A stretch of DNA of 64,000 nucleotides, from the NCBI RefSeq assembly GCF_018688315.1, contig NZ_CP061315.1, forward strand, positions 248,001 through 312,000, written 5' to 3'. Source of the stretch: Polynucleobacter sp. AP-Kolm-20A-A1. Lineage in GTDB: Bacteria > Pseudomonadota > Gammaproteobacteria > Burkholderiales > Burkholderiaceae. The position numbers and the translations under genes are program-made. Under the pieces are notes generated by a model, which saw only the letters and a program-made list of their open reading frames with translations, was not told where the DNA came from and did no database searches. Shown here in pieces: positions 36,795 through 45,762 of this stretch. The stretch's first letter is position 1. Every line of letters starts with the position of its first letter.

Positions 36795-37722
36795 TGCTGC
36801 TGCCAAAGAAGCGCCCGGCATAGCCCCAGCAAGCCAAGAAGCCATTGAGCGCTTTTGTGATGCTTGCTGGCTAGAAGATGGTCTGGCTCAAAACAGTCTA
36901 GCTGCTTACAGAAGAGATTTACTGCTTCTTGCACAATGGCTCCATAAAAATCATCAGTCTGATCTGTATGCGGTGACTGAAAAAGATCTCACCGCTTACA
37001 TAGCGCATCGTCGCGCTGATAAAGCTACGACAGCCAATCGACGTCTAACCGTTTTTAAGCGCTTCTATCGCCATGCCTTGCGCATTAATTTAGTGAAGAG
37101 CGATCCGTGTATAGGCCTACGTGCTGCAAAGCAAGCAATGCGCTTTCCAAAAACTTTAAGCGAAGATCAGGTAACTGCATTACTTAATGCGCCTGATATT
37201 GAGACTCCCTTGGGGCTTCGCGATCGCACCATGTTGGAGTTGATGTATGCCAGTGGCTTGCGCGTTTCAGAAATTGTTTCCCTAAAGACTGTTGCACTTG
37301 GATTAAACGAAGGTGTAGTGCGAGTGGTTAACGGTAAGGGCGGTAAAGAGCGTTTAGTGCCATTTGGGGGCGAAGCCGGTCAGTGGTTAAGAAGATATTT
37401 AGCGGATGCTAGAACACCGCTTCTTGAAGGCAAGACTACTGATGCGGTATTTGTGGGGCGTCATACAGGAACTGGTTTAACGAGGCAGGCATTTTGGGCA
37501 TTGATTAAGCGTTATGCAACGATTGCCAATATTCCGGTGGCCTTGTCTCCTCATACCTTGCGGCATGCGTTTGCAACCCATTTGCTCAACCATGGCGCAG
37601 ATTTAAGGGTGGTGCAGCTTCTTTTGGGGCACGCAGACATCTCTACAACACAGATTTACACCCATGTGGCTAGAGAGCGCCTGAAATCGATTCATCAACA
37701 ACATCATCCGCGCGGGTCTTAA
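36787..37722 (+). CDS. xerD: Site-specific tyrosine recombinase XerD
   Basis: Resolves chromosome dimers at dif with XerC and FtsK. The 311-residue protein has an N-terminal SAM-like domain ([25 protein letters not shown]) and a catalytic domain with Arg159 (SGLRVSE), Lys184 ([11 protein letters not shown]), His256 and Arg259 ([14 protein letters not shown]), His282 ([15 protein letters not shown]) and nucleophile Tyr291. It starts at GTG 36787 inside the yajQ end. XerD rather than XerC or an integron/phage integrase is favoured by the close match and by context. Confidence 0.93.
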   Translation: MTNAAAKEAPGIAPASQEAIERFCDACWLEDGLAQNSLAAYRRDLLLLAQWLHKNHQSDLYAVTEKDLTAYIAHRRADKATTANRRLTVFKRFYRHALRINLVKSDPCIGLRAAKQAMRFPKTLSEDQVTALLNAPDIETPLGLRDRTMLELMYASGLRVSEIVSLKTVALGLNEGVVRVVNGKGGKERLVPFGGEAGQWLRRYLADARTPLLEGKTTDAVFVGRHTGTGLTRQAFWALIKRYATIANIPVALSPHTLRHAFATHLLNHGADLRVVQLLLGHADISTTQIYTHVARERLKSIHQQHHPRGS

Positions 37723-37771
37723 GCTATTACCAAGCGCATACGAAACTTGCAGAAGTGATTAAGATAACAAC

Positions 37772-38404
37772 ATGACCTTAAGCCTAGATCTATTACTGAT
37801 TCCCATTGCCTATCTCATTGGCTCTATTTCATTTGCGGTGGTGGTGAGCAAGTGCATGCGTTTGCCAGACCCTCATTCTTATGGATCAGGCAATCCTGGT
37901 GCGACAAATGTATTACGTACTGGTAATAAATTAGCAGCAGCCCTCACTTTGATTGGTGACGCTTTGAAGGGTTACTTCGCTGTGATATTGGCTAGAGTGA
38001 TTTTGGGCGATCAGTCGCTTACCTCTACTTTGGATTCCTGGGTATTGTGTGGTGTAGTCCTGGCGGTTTTCTTGGGGCACTTGTTCCCAATCTTTCATGG
38101 CTTTAAGGGCGGCAAAGGCGTTGCTACTGCATGCGGAATTTTGTTCGGCGTCAATTGGATCTTAGGCGCTGCAACATTGGGTACCTGGATCATTGTGGCA
38201 ACCTTTATGCGCTACTCCTCTTTAGCTGCTTTGGCGGCAGCTGTGTTTGGCCCAATCTATTTTGTCTTCCTCTTTGGCTTTCAGCCAATGGGCATAGCCT
38301 TATTGATTGTTTGCCTACTTCTGATCTGGCGTCATCGTAGCAATATTCGTAATTTGATGAATGGCACTGAGAGTCGTATTGGTTCTAAAAAGAATCCCAA
38401 GTAA
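37772..38404 (+). CDS. plsY: Glycerol-3-phosphate acyltransferase PlsY
   Basis: Acylates glycerol-3-phosphate from acyl-phosphate, the first step of phospholipid synthesis. The 210-residue integral membrane protein has [18 protein letters not shown] near residues 36-53, [22 protein letters not shown] in the middle, and several hydrophobic helices. A basic tail ends the protein. It lies 49 bases after xerD, and a MAPEG gene follows. Confidence 0.95.
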   Translation: MTLSLDLLLIPIAYLIGSISFAVVVSKCMRLPDPHSYGSGNPGATNVLRTGNKLAAALTLIGDALKGYFAVILARVILGDQSLTSTLDSWVLCGVVLAVFLGHLFPIFHGFKGGKGVATACGILFGVNWILGAATLGTWIIVATFMRYSSLAALAAAVFGPIYFVFLFGFQPMGIALLIVCLLLIWRHRSNIRNLMNGTESRIGSKKNPK

Positions 38405-38431
38405 GTTTTATCTTTTAAAAAGAAAATTAAT

Positions 38432-38803
38432 ATGACGATCGCCTACGCATGCGTTCTCTTTATGGGTTTATTTCCCTATGTAGCAGCAGGCATTGCTAAG
38501 AAGGGTTTTGAGGGTTACGACAACAGCATGCCGCGCCAGTGGCTTGCCAAGCAAACGGGATATAGGGCGCGCGCCAACGCTGCCCAAGCAAACCTCTTTG
38601 AATCCTTACCTTTCTTTTTTGCAGCAGTCATCATCGCCCATATAGCAAATGCACCACAGACAAGAATTGATCTTCTTGCTATCGGGTTTGTGGTGGCGCG
38701 TATCGCATACCTAGTTTGCTATGTCGCCAATTGGCCAACGACCAGATCGATTGTTTGGCTGGCAGGCATTGCCTGTGTGGTGGCTATGTTTTTTCAGATA
38801 TAG
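38432..38803 (+). CDS. MAPEG family membrane protein
   Basis: A 123-residue protein with four predicted helices and the MAPEG pattern: an early LFMGLFPYVAAGIAKKGFEGYDNSMPRQ, then RARANAAQANLFESLPFFFAAVIIA (the RANaaqxNlxEslp motif) and a final VARIAYLVCYVANWPTTRSIVW. Family members include glutathione transferase-like membrane enzymes, but bacterial ones of this kind are mostly uncharacterised. It lies 27 bases after plsY. Confidence 0.88.
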   Translation: MTIAYACVLFMGLFPYVAAGIAKKGFEGYDNSMPRQWLAKQTGYRARANAAQANLFESLPFFFAAVIIAHIANAPQTRIDLLAIGFVVARIAYLVCYVANWPTTRSIVWLAGIACVVAMFFQI

Positions 38804-38882
38804 AAGTAGATAGCAAAGCACAAAAAGCGTCTAAATAACAAAGCAAGAAAACGATAAATAATGATGAAGACTAAATAACCTT

Positions 38883-39677
38883 ATGCCAACCAAAAAAATA
38901 CCTAGCAAGACAGCCACCAAGAAAACCACAAAGGCAGCAACGAAGACGGCCACAAAGGCAACAACGAAGGCAACAACGAAGGCAGCAAAGAAAGATACTG
39001 CCGGCGTACCTTTATCAGTTGTGATTCGTCGTCGCATCGAAGCACAAAAAGCACGCTTTCATGCAAATGACAATATTTCTGCTTTTATTAAGCCAGGTGA
39101 GTTAGAGGGTTTAGTGGATGAGGTGGCTCAAAAGATGCAAGAGGTGCTTGAGAGTTTAGTGATTGACACAAAAAATGATCACAACACACAGAACACCAGT
39201 CGCCGTGTAGCAAAAATGTATGTACAGGAAGTTTTTAACGGCCGCTATGTTGATCAGCCTACGTTAACGAAGTTCCCTAATGTCAGCCGCTTGAATGAGC
39301 TCATGATCATTGGCCCGATTACTGTGAGAAGCGCCTGCTCTCATCACCTCTGCCCAATCATGGGGCGCATTTGGATTGGTGTGTTGCCAAGCAAAGAATC
39401 AGCGCTGATTGGTTTGTCCAAGTATTCGCGCCTAACTGAGTGGGTCATGTGTAGACCGCAAATTCAGGAAGAGGCGGTTGTGGAGTTGGCCGACATGCTG
39501 GAGAAAAAAATTAAGCCTATCGGAGTGGCAGTAGTAATGGATGCCGATCACTTCTGTATGCAGTGGCGTGGAGTCAAGGACCGAGACTCAAAGATGATTA
39601 ATAGTGTGATGCGCGGCGCATTCTTAAAAGACTCGAACCTCAGAAGAGAGTTCTTAGCGCTGATTGATCGTAAGTAA
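38883..39677 (+). CDS. folE: GTP cyclohydrolase I with a lysine/threonine/alanine-rich N-terminal tail
   Basis: Forms dihydroneopterin triphosphate for folate synthesis. The catalytic domain spans about residues 75-264, with NTSRRVAKMYVQEVF, the zinc/active-site SACSHHLCPIMGRIWIGVLP and SKYSRLTEWVM, and the last QWRGVKD. Residues 3-40 are almost only Lys, Thr and Ala, encoded by imperfect 12-base tandem repeats, and resemble histone H1-like tails. The tail has no role in the known fold. ATG 38883 starts the tail; no alternative ATG lies between it and the domain. Confidence 0.93.
   Translation: MPTKKIPSKTATKKTTKAATKTATKATTKATTKAAKKDTAGVPLSVVIRRRIEAQKARFHANDNISAFIKPGELEGLVDEVAQKMQEVLESLVIDTKNDHNTQNTSRRVAKMYVQEVFNGRYVDQPTLTKFPNVSRLNELMIIGPITVRSACSHHLCPIMGRIWIGVLPSKESALIGLSKYSRLTEWVMCRPQIQEEAVVELADMLEKKIKPIGVAVVMDADHFCMQWRGVKDRDSKMINSVMRGAFLKDSNLRREFLALIDRK
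38921..38992 (+). repeat. Tandem 12-base repeats inside folE
   Basis: The unit GGCAACAACGAA occurs twice exactly at 38957-38980, with related copies GGCAGCAACGAA at 38933 and GGCAGCAAAGAA at 38981. It encodes (K)ATT(K)-type steps of the folE tail. Such a tract is prone to expand or contract in whole codons. Confidence 0.75.
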
Positions 39678-39878
39678 TCAAGTACCCACAAAAAATATAG
39701 GGCTATATTGCTTGCGCGTAGATAGGCGGCAAGGAGCTCGTTGTTAATAGAGATATTGAGAAGCAATAGCCGCATAAGCGTTGTTATGCCACCACAAACA
39801 GTGGTCAAGTACTTCTAATTTCTATATTGTTCGCTCAGGTCCCCTAGGGGATGAGAACTTATAAAAAGGGAATTAAAA

Positions 39879-40475
39879 ATGAAAAAATTATTAGCTGCTT
39901 CATTGTTGTCAGTTGCTGCAACTGGCGCATTCGCACAAGCAAACGCATTTGAAGGCTTCTCAGCTGGCGTTAAAGTGAGCTCAGTTGGCGGTAGCACTGC
40001 GCTCTCATCTCCTGGTTTTTCAGGTAATTGGGGTCAACAGTCTGTTGTTCCAACTATTGAAGCTGGATACACCTATGGCGTTAGCAAAGAAATTGCTTTA
40101 GGATTGACCGCAACTTATGACTTGGCTAACACCAAATTGGGTTCAGAAGACAACGCTAATATCAAAGGCAAAAATCATTACAGCCTAAACTTCAAGCCTG
40201 GTTATGTATTTAATAACACCACCATGTTGTATGCAATCCTCGGATACAACAGTATGACTGGTTCATTGAATGTAAACGGTGCTTCAGCTTCAACAACATT
40301 TAATGGTTTTGGCGCTGGTGTTGGCTTGCAAACATTGCTTAGCAAAAACATCTATGTTCAAGTTGAAGCTCAACAACTTACCTACTCTGGTGTAACCAAG
40401 AGTATTGGTGGTGAAAACGTTACCTTTACCCCAAGTGCAACAGTTGGCACACTCGGTTTGGGCTACAAGTTCTAA
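39879..40475 (+). CDS. Outer membrane beta-barrel protein
   Basis: A 198-residue protein with a clear signal peptide (MKKLLAASLLSVAATGAFAQ) and a barrel-type mature part with alternating hydrophobic strands: FSAGVKVSSVGG, VVPTIEAGYTYGVSKEIALGLTATYDL, HYSLNFKPGYVFNNTTMLYAILGYNS and a closing VGTLGLGYKF with terminal Phe, typical of outer membrane insertion. This matches OmpW/OmpA-barrel sized proteins but no exact family is certain. GGG ahead of ATG. An intrinsic terminator follows, so it is monocistronic. Confidence 0.85.
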   Translation: MKKLLAASLLSVAATGAFAQANAFEGFSAGVKVSSVGGSTALSSPGFSGNWGQQSVVPTIEAGYTYGVSKEIALGLTATYDLANTKLGSEDNANIKGKNHYSLNFKPGYVFNNTTMLYAILGYNSMTGSLNVNGASASTTFNGFGAGVGLQTLLSKNIYVQVEAQQLTYSGVTKSIGGENVTFTPSATVGTLGLGYKF

Positions 40476-40498
40476 TTATTTAGAAATTGCTTTACTGA

Positions 40499-40530
40499 AA
40501 AGCCGCTCCTTGTGAGCGGCTTTTTCTTTT
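40499..40530 (+). terminator. Intrinsic terminator of the outer membrane protein gene
   Basis: AAGCCGCTC (40500-40508) pairs with GAGCGGCTT (40514-40522) around CTTGT, followed by TTTCTTTT. It lies 24 bases past the stop of the barrel protein. Confidence 0.92.
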
Positions 40531-40594
40531 CTGCATTTCCATGAAGTCGCTACACTAGAATCATTCTTCATTACTTTCCTTGAGAGCGCTATTG

Positions 40595-40801
40595 ATGTTT
40601 CGTACTTTTACCTATGTGATATTTTTGTTGGCGCTCATTTCATGTATTGGCGTTCCAGATCAAAATGAGGATCCTGCCAAGAACAATCGCGCGACCTATC
40701 GCCAGGACTTGAAGGAATGCAATGAGGTTTATCCGGAAACGGGCTCAGGTGTACACCTCAAACAGAGAGATGGATGCATGAGATTAAAGGGTTGGAAATA
40801 G
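40595..40801 (+). CDS. Small predicted lipoprotein
   Basis: A 68-residue protein that starts MFRTFTYVIFLLALISC, a short lipoprotein signal with lipobox LISC, then a charged domain with two further cysteines (CNEVYPETG and DGCMRL). The frame opens at TTG 40580, but ATG 40595 with GAGAG ahead suits the signal better. The function is unknown and the lipid anchor is inferred. It lies between two intrinsic terminators and may be monocistronic. Confidence 0.65.
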   Translation: MFRTFTYVIFLLALISCIGVPDQNEDPAKNNRATYRQDLKECNEVYPETGSGVHLKQRDGCMRLKGWK

Positions 40802-40824
40802 GTAGGTACAAGACGCTGTATTAC

Positions 40825-40839
40825 TGAGAATAATTCTCA
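40825..40839. promoter_or_regulatory. Fur-type 7-1-7 inverted repeat ahead of the HiPIP gene
   Basis: TGAGAATAATTCTCA is a perfect 7-1-7 palindrome, identical in form to common Fur-box variants (TGAtAAT-N-ATTaTCA). It overlaps a possible promoter: TTACTG at 40821 and TATATT at 40842. The next gene downstream is the HiPIP at 40972, an iron-sulfur protein. Iron control through Fur is inferred. Confidence 0.6.
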
Positions 40840-40971
40840 ACTATATTGCTATATAAATCATGGGTTTATGAGTGCCCTAGTATCCCCAAAGCATCTCCAC
40901 TATGATCGGGTCTAGTTTTATAGGTGCATATTCTTTGCATTTCATTTCCTGTCTTACTTTTTGGAGAACCC

Positions 40972-41280
40972 ATGAAAAATAGTCGTCGCCAATTTATGAT
41001 TTTGTCTGCTGCTGGTGCCTGTACTTTGGCATTGAACGGTAAAGTTCAAGCTCAAGCAATGGTTGCTGAAACAGATCCGCAAGCTGCTGCATTGGGTTAC
41101 AAGGCTGATGCCTCTAAAGTTGATAAAGCAAAGTACGCTAAATATGCTGCTGGCCAAGAGTGTGATAACTGCGCTTTATTCCAGGGTAAAGTTGGCGCTG
41201 CTGCTGGTGGTTGCTCATTGTTTGCTGGCAAACAAGTTGCTGGTAAGGGCTGGTGCTCTGCTTACGCTAAGAAGGCTTAA
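40972..41280 (+). CDS. High-potential iron-sulfur protein (HiPIP)
   Basis: A small soluble periplasmic electron carrier with one 4Fe-4S cluster. The 102-residue precursor has a Tat-type signal, SRRQFMILSAAGACTLAL with the twin Arg. The mature part ends with the HiPIP cysteine set CDNCALFQGK, GGCSLFAGKQV and GWCSAYAKKA (Cys pattern CxxC...C...C). ATG 40972 follows a strong TTGGAGAACCC ribosome site; the frame is open 16 codons further up, but those residues spoil the signal. It lies behind a Fur-like site and before an intrinsic terminator. Confidence 0.93.
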   Translation: MKNSRRQFMILSAAGACTLALNGKVQAQAMVAETDPQAAALGYKADASKVDKAKYAKYAAGQECDNCALFQGKVGAAAGGCSLFAGKQVAGKGWCSAYAKKA

Positions 41281-41306
41281 TTAAATATTAATTAAGTGCT
41301 TTATAT

Positions 41307-41337
41307 AAAAAAGACTGCTTCGGCAGTCTTTTTTATT
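41307..41337 (+). terminator. Intrinsic terminator of the HiPIP gene
   Basis: AAAAAAGACTGC (41307-41318) pairs with GCAGTCTTTTTT (41323-41334) around a stable TTCG tetraloop; the T run ends the stem. It is 26 bases after the HiPIP stop. The stem is nearly symmetric, so it could also work on the minus strand. Confidence 0.93.
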
Positions 41338-41446
41338 TTGCGGTCAAGACGGCTGTCTCCCCAGCATCAGTTTATGATGGGCAAATCTGCGAGTTTTGTC
41401 GAGATTGTTACATCAAGAAAATATTCATCAATATAAGATCATAAAG

Positions 41447-41986
41447 ATGAGACATACAATTGAATACTGGATTAAGCGCTGCGCTTTTTATTTTGGTGGC
41501 GATCAACCTTTTGTGAGTTGGCCCGAACGCTTACGTTCTTGTGCTGGCGCTTTTGTAGGTTTGGTATTGGTATTCACGGTTGCCAAATTGCTAGGTGATC
41601 TCAGTGGCATTGATGAGTGGTTGATGGCGTCCCTGGGGGCAAGTGCGCTTTTGGTCTTTGCGTTACCAGGAAGCCCTATGGCGCAGCCTTGGGCGGTTAT
41701 AGCCGGCAATACCTTATCTGCCTTAATTGGAATTAGTGCCGCAATCTTGGTGAGGGAGCCTTTGCTTGCAATGCCATTGGCAGCGAGTTTCTCTATTTTG
41801 GGAATGTTCATCCTGCGGTGCCTGCATCCGCCGGCTGCTGCAGTAGCGCTGATTGCAGTACTCGGACATGTAGTTAATTACCGCTACGCTCTGTTCCCGG
41901 TGCTGATTGATTCTGTTTTATTAGTCATAGCCGGTGCTATTTATAGCAATTTGACTGGAAAGCCCTACCCAAATAGGCCTAATTGA
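41447..41986 (+). CDS. HPP family membrane protein
   Basis: A membrane protein with four to five hydrophobic helices and the family motif HPPAAAVALIAVLGH. Other typical blocks are ERLRSCAGAFVGLVLV, ASLGASALLVFALPGSPMAQPWAVIAGNTLSALIG. HPP proteins include chloroplast nitrite transporters; the bacterial role is uncertain. I chose ATG 41447 (179 residues), because the 17 residues in front of it (open to 41396) are non-conserved. It is convergent with a small minus-strand gene. Confidence 0.85.
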   Translation: MRHTIEYWIKRCAFYFGGDQPFVSWPERLRSCAGAFVGLVLVFTVAKLLGDLSGIDEWLMASLGASALLVFALPGSPMAQPWAVIAGNTLSALIGISAAILVREPLLAMPLAASFSILGMFILRCLHPPAAAVALIAVLGHVVNYRYALFPVLIDSVLLVIAGAIYSNLTGKPYPNRPN

Positions 41987-42071
41987 GATTTAGTGGGATT
42001 AATTTTTTAATTAAAAGCCGTTAATAAATCTGCTTATAGGCCTATTCTTCGTTAAATACTTCTAAAGCAAA

Positions 42072-42215
42072 TTACTTCACCTTAGTGGCTGCAATCGAAA
42101 CGATGCAGTCTTTAATTCCGTAATTGTGATACTTGCCGGTATTTTCCTTTTTCAAAGACTGAGCGCACTCGATAACGGAATTGCGCACCTTAATTTTTGG
42201 GGTGTTGTTTGTCAT
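42072..42215 (-). CDS. Small hypothetical protein, 47 residues
   Basis: ATG 42215 follows a good ribosome site (TAGGAGACAAA) and opens a 47-codon frame, MTNNTPKIKVRNSVIECAQS and onwards, ending IAATKVK. It has no signal or membrane helix, and two cysteines. It lies 8 bases after the DUF5672 gene, so the two are probably one transcript. I do not recognise the family. The strong ribosome site and the tight spacing are the grounds for calling it real. Confidence 0.55.
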   Translation of the reverse strand: MTNNTPKIKVRNSVIECAQSLKKENTGKYHNYGIKDCIVSIAATKVK

Positions 42216-42223
42216 TTTGTCTC

Positions 42224-43003
42224 CTATAGTTGGTTTAGTTGTTCAAAAGCTTGAGAGAGCTTTGAATAGCGCTCTTGTAGTATTGAAGCATAAAACGCTT
42301 TACCAAATTCGGGGCCTCCTCTTTCAATGTTATGGGTTCCCATAGGCATTCGGCCGATAACTTCGATCCAATACTCCGGATAGGTCTCTATTGAGAATTC
42401 GGCTGCAATTTTAGGGGGGCAAGTATGAAAATTTGGATCTCTTGAGCCCCAGTAGCCAAAAAAGACATCTTCCATAAAGCTAGTTTGGGTAATGTCACCT
42501 TTTTTCCGATAGAGAAGATCAATAGTGCTAGCAAGTTTGCGCAAGCAGAAGCCGCCATTGCCAACATAAAACCGTTTGCGGTTAATTTTTATTCGATAAC
42601 GGTTAAATAAGAAGCGATATTGAACTATTCCGTAGCGCCAGGGAGCTCCGTAATAGTCGTAATTCAGGTCGCAAAAGTGGTCAATTCGGTTTTCAAATAA
42701 GAAGGCATCAAGCTGGTAGATGAATAACCACTCATACCTGGGATAAAAGGTTTCATAGAAGGCGGGGTCCAGTAAAAAATCGTTATAGGTTTGAACGCTT
42801 AAAAAATGATTTTTGGGAAAGCGCTCCATACTCAGCTCTGGCCAAAGTTCAGTATAAAAACTGGTATCTAAGCCCTCTGGGCACATTAAGGTGACGTTTT
42901 GAACATCCAGAAGTCGCAACTGCATCAGGGAGTAGGCCTCGGTTTTACTAGGCCTCTCTTTGTAGACTGGGACGACAGTGACGCAGGAATGGGTTTTAGT
43001 CAT
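42224..43003 (-). CDS. DUF5672 family protein, glycosyltransferase-like
   Basis: A 259-residue protein of the DUF5672 type: VVPVYKERPSKTEAYSLMQ at the start, QTYNDFLLDPAFYETFYPRYEWLFIYQLDAFLFEN around residue 73-107, DYYGAPWR, and VGNGGFCLRK, then EDVFFGYW. The YQLDAF and GNGGFxLR blocks recall GT-A glycosyltransferases (a DxD-like Asp and an acceptor loop). The function of the family is not established. It is divergent from manC and leads into the GDP-fucose genes. Confidence 0.85.
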   Translation of the reverse strand: MTKTHSCVTVVPVYKERPSKTEAYSLMQLRLLDVQNVTLMCPEGLDTSFYTELWPELSMERFPKNHFLSVQTYNDFLLDPAFYETFYPRYEWLFIYQLDAFLFENRIDHFCDLNYDYYGAPWRYGIVQYRFLFNRYRIKINRKRFYVGNGGFCLRKLASTIDLLYRKKGDITQTSFMEDVFFGYWGSRDPNFHTCPPKIAAEFSIETYPEYWIEVIGRMPMGTHNIERGGPEFGKAFYASILQERYSKLSQAFEQLNQL

Positions 43004-43093
43004 GGTTTTGTGGGTGGCAGAGATGTTTTTTTGGGGGTCAAAATACGAGCCTAGGCTTTACAATGAGAGCTATTTTCTCAAACAACCATATTA

Positions 43094-44596
43094 GTGAGTG
43101 ATATTACGCTAAAGCCTTCAATTTCCTCTGATCGTACGGTAATCCCCGTCATTCTTTGCGGTGGATCGGGTACGCGTCTTTGGCCACTTTCTAGGGCGGG
43201 TTTTCCGAAGCAGTTCTTGGTTTTATCTGGCGGAGACTCTAAACAGAGTCTTTTCCAGCAAGCAATTGCGCGCATTCATACATTAGCGGATTCTAGGGCG
43301 ACTCTTGGCCCTACCTTAATTGTGACCAATGAAGAGCATCGATTTTTGGCGCTCGATCAATTGCGTGAGTTGGGTGAGCTCAATACTACATTGTTGCTCG
43401 AGCCTTCCGGGCGAAATACAGCGCCAGCATTAACCTTGGCGGCACTTCAAGCACAAGAGTTTGGCGGCGACCCAATTTTGGTAGTCACTCCAGCAGATCA
43501 AACTATTCAAAACGGCGCTGCATTTACAGCGGCCTTATCGCAAGCTGTCTCCATTGCTAGTGAGGGTGCCATTGCTATTTTGGGCATCACTCCAAATGCG
43601 CCTGAGACTGGTTATGGATATATCAAGGCAAAAGAACAAACATCCCAAGCTGCAGGCAGTTTTGTGGTGGAGCGCTTTGTTGAAAAGCCAAGCGCAGAAA
43701 TTGCTAGGCAATATTTAGAGGAGGGTAACTACTTTTGGAACGGCGGAATGTTCGTTTTAAAAGCGAGTGTTTGGTTATCTGCTTTGAAGGAATTTCGCCC
43801 AGATATCTTGGCGGCAACCCAAAAATCTTGGGATGATAAATCAAGGGATGCGTCTGGAGATGCTGTATTCGTGCGCCCCAATCAAGATGCTTTTAATGCC
43901 ATTCCAAGCGAGTCGGTGGACTATGCTGTGATCGAAAAATGTCCTGGTTCTGCATTTGCAATCAAGATGGTAGAGCTTAATGCCGGCTGGAATGACCTGG
44001 GTGCTTGGGATGCGGTGTGGCAAGTAGGCAAGCAAGATTCAAATGGAAATGTCACTAGCGGTGATACTCTTCTTACGAATTCTAAGAATTCATTGGTGCA
44101 TGCAAGTGGTCGTTTGGTAAGTGCTGTTGGGATTGAAAATCTCATCATTGTTGAGACTGCTGATGCGGTACTTGTCGCTGATAGAAAAAATAGTCAAGAT
44201 GTAAAAAATATTGTCACCCAATTAGAGGCCCAAAAGCGCGAAGAGAAAAATCTGCACCGTAAGGTATCTCGTCCCTGGGGTTGGTATGACAGTGTTGATG
44301 AGGGTGAGCGATTCAAAGTAAAGCGTATTCAGGTTAAGCCTGGTGCCTCCTTGTCATTGCAAATGCATCATCATCGTGCCGAACATTGGATTGTGGTTAA
44401 AGGGGTTGCGGAAATCACCAATGGCGATAAAGTTCTCACATTGATGGAAAATCAAAGTACGTATATTCCGCAAGGGCAGACGCATCGTCTTGCTAACCCA
44501 GGTACAGAGCCTTTAGAAATCATTGAGGTGCAATCGGGAAGCTATCTAGGCGAGGATGATATTGTTCGCTTTGAGGATAGCTACGGCAGGAATTAA
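43094..44596 (+). CDS. manC: Mannose-1-phosphate guanylyltransferase / mannose-6-phosphate isomerase
   Basis: Makes GDP-mannose (and isomerises mannose-6-phosphate). The 500-residue bifunctional protein has the N-terminal nucleotidyltransferase, LCGGSGTRLWPLSRAGFPKQFL, VTPADQTI, then EKPS and NSGMFV-like (NGGMFV), and a C-terminal cupin domain, RPWGWYD with LSLQMHHHRAEHWIVVKG. It must start at GTG 43094. It opens the GDP-fucose set manC-gmd-fcl. No phosphomannomutase is seen in the window. Confidence 0.95.
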   Translation: MSDITLKPSISSDRTVIPVILCGGSGTRLWPLSRAGFPKQFLVLSGGDSKQSLFQQAIARIHTLADSRATLGPTLIVTNEEHRFLALDQLRELGELNTTLLLEPSGRNTAPALTLAALQAQEFGGDPILVVTPADQTIQNGAAFTAALSQAVSIASEGAIAILGITPNAPETGYGYIKAKEQTSQAAGSFVVERFVEKPSAEIARQYLEEGNYFWNGGMFVLKASVWLSALKEFRPDILAATQKSWDDKSRDASGDAVFVRPNQDAFNAIPSESVDYAVIEKCPGSAFAIKMVELNAGWNDLGAWDAVWQVGKQDSNGNVTSGDTLLTNSKNSLVHASGRLVSAVGIENLIIVETADAVLVADRKNSQDVKNIVTQLEAQKREEKNLHRKVSRPWGWYDSVDEGERFKVKRIQVKPGASLSLQMHHHRAEHWIVVKGVAEITNGDKVLTLMENQSTYIPQGQTHRLANPGTEPLEIIEVQSGSYLGEDDIVRFEDSYGRN

Positions 44597-44626
44597 TTTA
44601 TTTATACAGCAATAAAGAGAGTAGAT

Positions 44627-45754
44627 ATGAGCAAGCAAAAAGTTGCCTTAATCACCGGAATTACTGGTCAAGATGGATCTTATTTGGCTGAATTCTTATT
44701 AGAAAAAGGTTATATTGTTCACGGCATCAAGCGTCGTGCATCCTCTTTTAATACCGAGCGTATTGATCATATCTACCAAGACCCTCATATTAATCACCCG
44801 GATTTGATTTTGCACTATGGTGATTTAACTGATACTAGTAATTTAGTGCGCATCATTAAAGAGTGTCAGCCTGATGAGATTTACAACTTGGGTGCGCAGT
44901 CCCATGTAGCAGTCTCTTTTGAATCTCCTGAATACACTGCAGACGTAGATGCCATTGGTCCCTTACGTATCTTAGAAGCAATTCGTATCCTTGGCTTGGA
45001 AAAGAAATCTCGTTTTTACCAGGCTTCGACTTCTGAGCTCTATGGTTTAGTGCAAGAGATTCCGCAAAAAGAAACCACTCCGTTTTACCCAAGAAGTCCT
45101 TATGCAGTCGCAAAAATGTATGCCTACTGGATTACCGTGAACTATCGTGAAGCTTATGGCATGTATGCCTGTAATGGCATCTTGTTTAACCATGAGTCCA
45201 AGCGCCGCGGCGAAACTTTTGTGACTCGCAAAGTAACACGTGGCTTGGCAAATATTGCTCAAGGTCTAGAGAAGTGTTTGTACATGGGCAATATTGATGC
45301 CTTGCGCGACTGGGGTCATGCAAAAGACTATGTGCGTATGCAATGGTTGATGCTCCAACAAGAGCAACCCGATGATTTTGTGATTGCGACTGGCGTGCAA
45401 TTTACAGTGCGTGAATTTATTATCCGTAGCGCCAAGCAACTTGGCATTACGCTCAAGTTTGAAGGCAAGGCAGAAAATGAGAAAGCAATTGTTGCCTCTA
45501 TTGAGGGCGACAAAGCTCCCGCATTAAAAGTAGGTGATGTGGTTGTGCAAATTGATCCACGCTACTACCGTCCGACTGAAGTAGAAACTCTTTTGGGCGA
45601 TCCTGCTAAGGCCAAAGCCAAACTCGGTTGGGTCCCAGAAATCACTCTAGATGAAATGATTGTGGAGATGGTTGCTAGCGATCTGGAAAAGGCTAGGCAG
45701 CATGCTTTATTGGCTAAACACGGCTATTCCGTTTCGGTTGGTAAAGAAAATTAA
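44627..45754 (+). CDS. gmd: GDP-mannose 4,6-dehydratase
   Basis: Converts GDP-mannose to GDP-4-keto-6-deoxymannose. The 375-residue protein has [19 protein letters not shown], the Gmd hallmark [19 protein letters not shown], then STSELYG and SPYAVAK with the Tyr/Lys pair, [17 protein letters not shown] and a C-terminal [14 protein letters not shown]. Full family length, unlike the 321-residue paralogue at 28252. It lies 30 bases after manC, with fcl 8 bases on. Confidence 0.97.
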   Translation: MSKQKVALITGITGQDGSYLAEFLLEKGYIVHGIKRRASSFNTERIDHIYQDPHINHPDLILHYGDLTDTSNLVRIIKECQPDEIYNLGAQSHVAVSFESPEYTADVDAIGPLRILEAIRILGLEKKSRFYQASTSELYGLVQEIPQKETTPFYPRSPYAVAKMYAYWITVNYREAYGMYACNGILFNHESKRRGETFVTRKVTRGLANIAQGLEKCLYMGNIDALRDWGHAKDYVRMQWLMLQQEQPDDFVIATGVQFTVREFIIRSAKQLGITLKFEGKAENEKAIVASIEGDKAPALKVGDVVVQIDPRYYRPTEVETLLGDPAKAKAKLGWVPEITLDEMIVEMVASDLEKARQHALLAKHGYSVSVGKEN

Positions 45755-45762
45755 TCGCGATA

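Noticed and set aside
39694..39709. AATATAG-GG-CTATATT as a minus-strand terminator
   Set aside because: The loop would be too short, the stem is AT-rich, and no minus-strand gene ends there.
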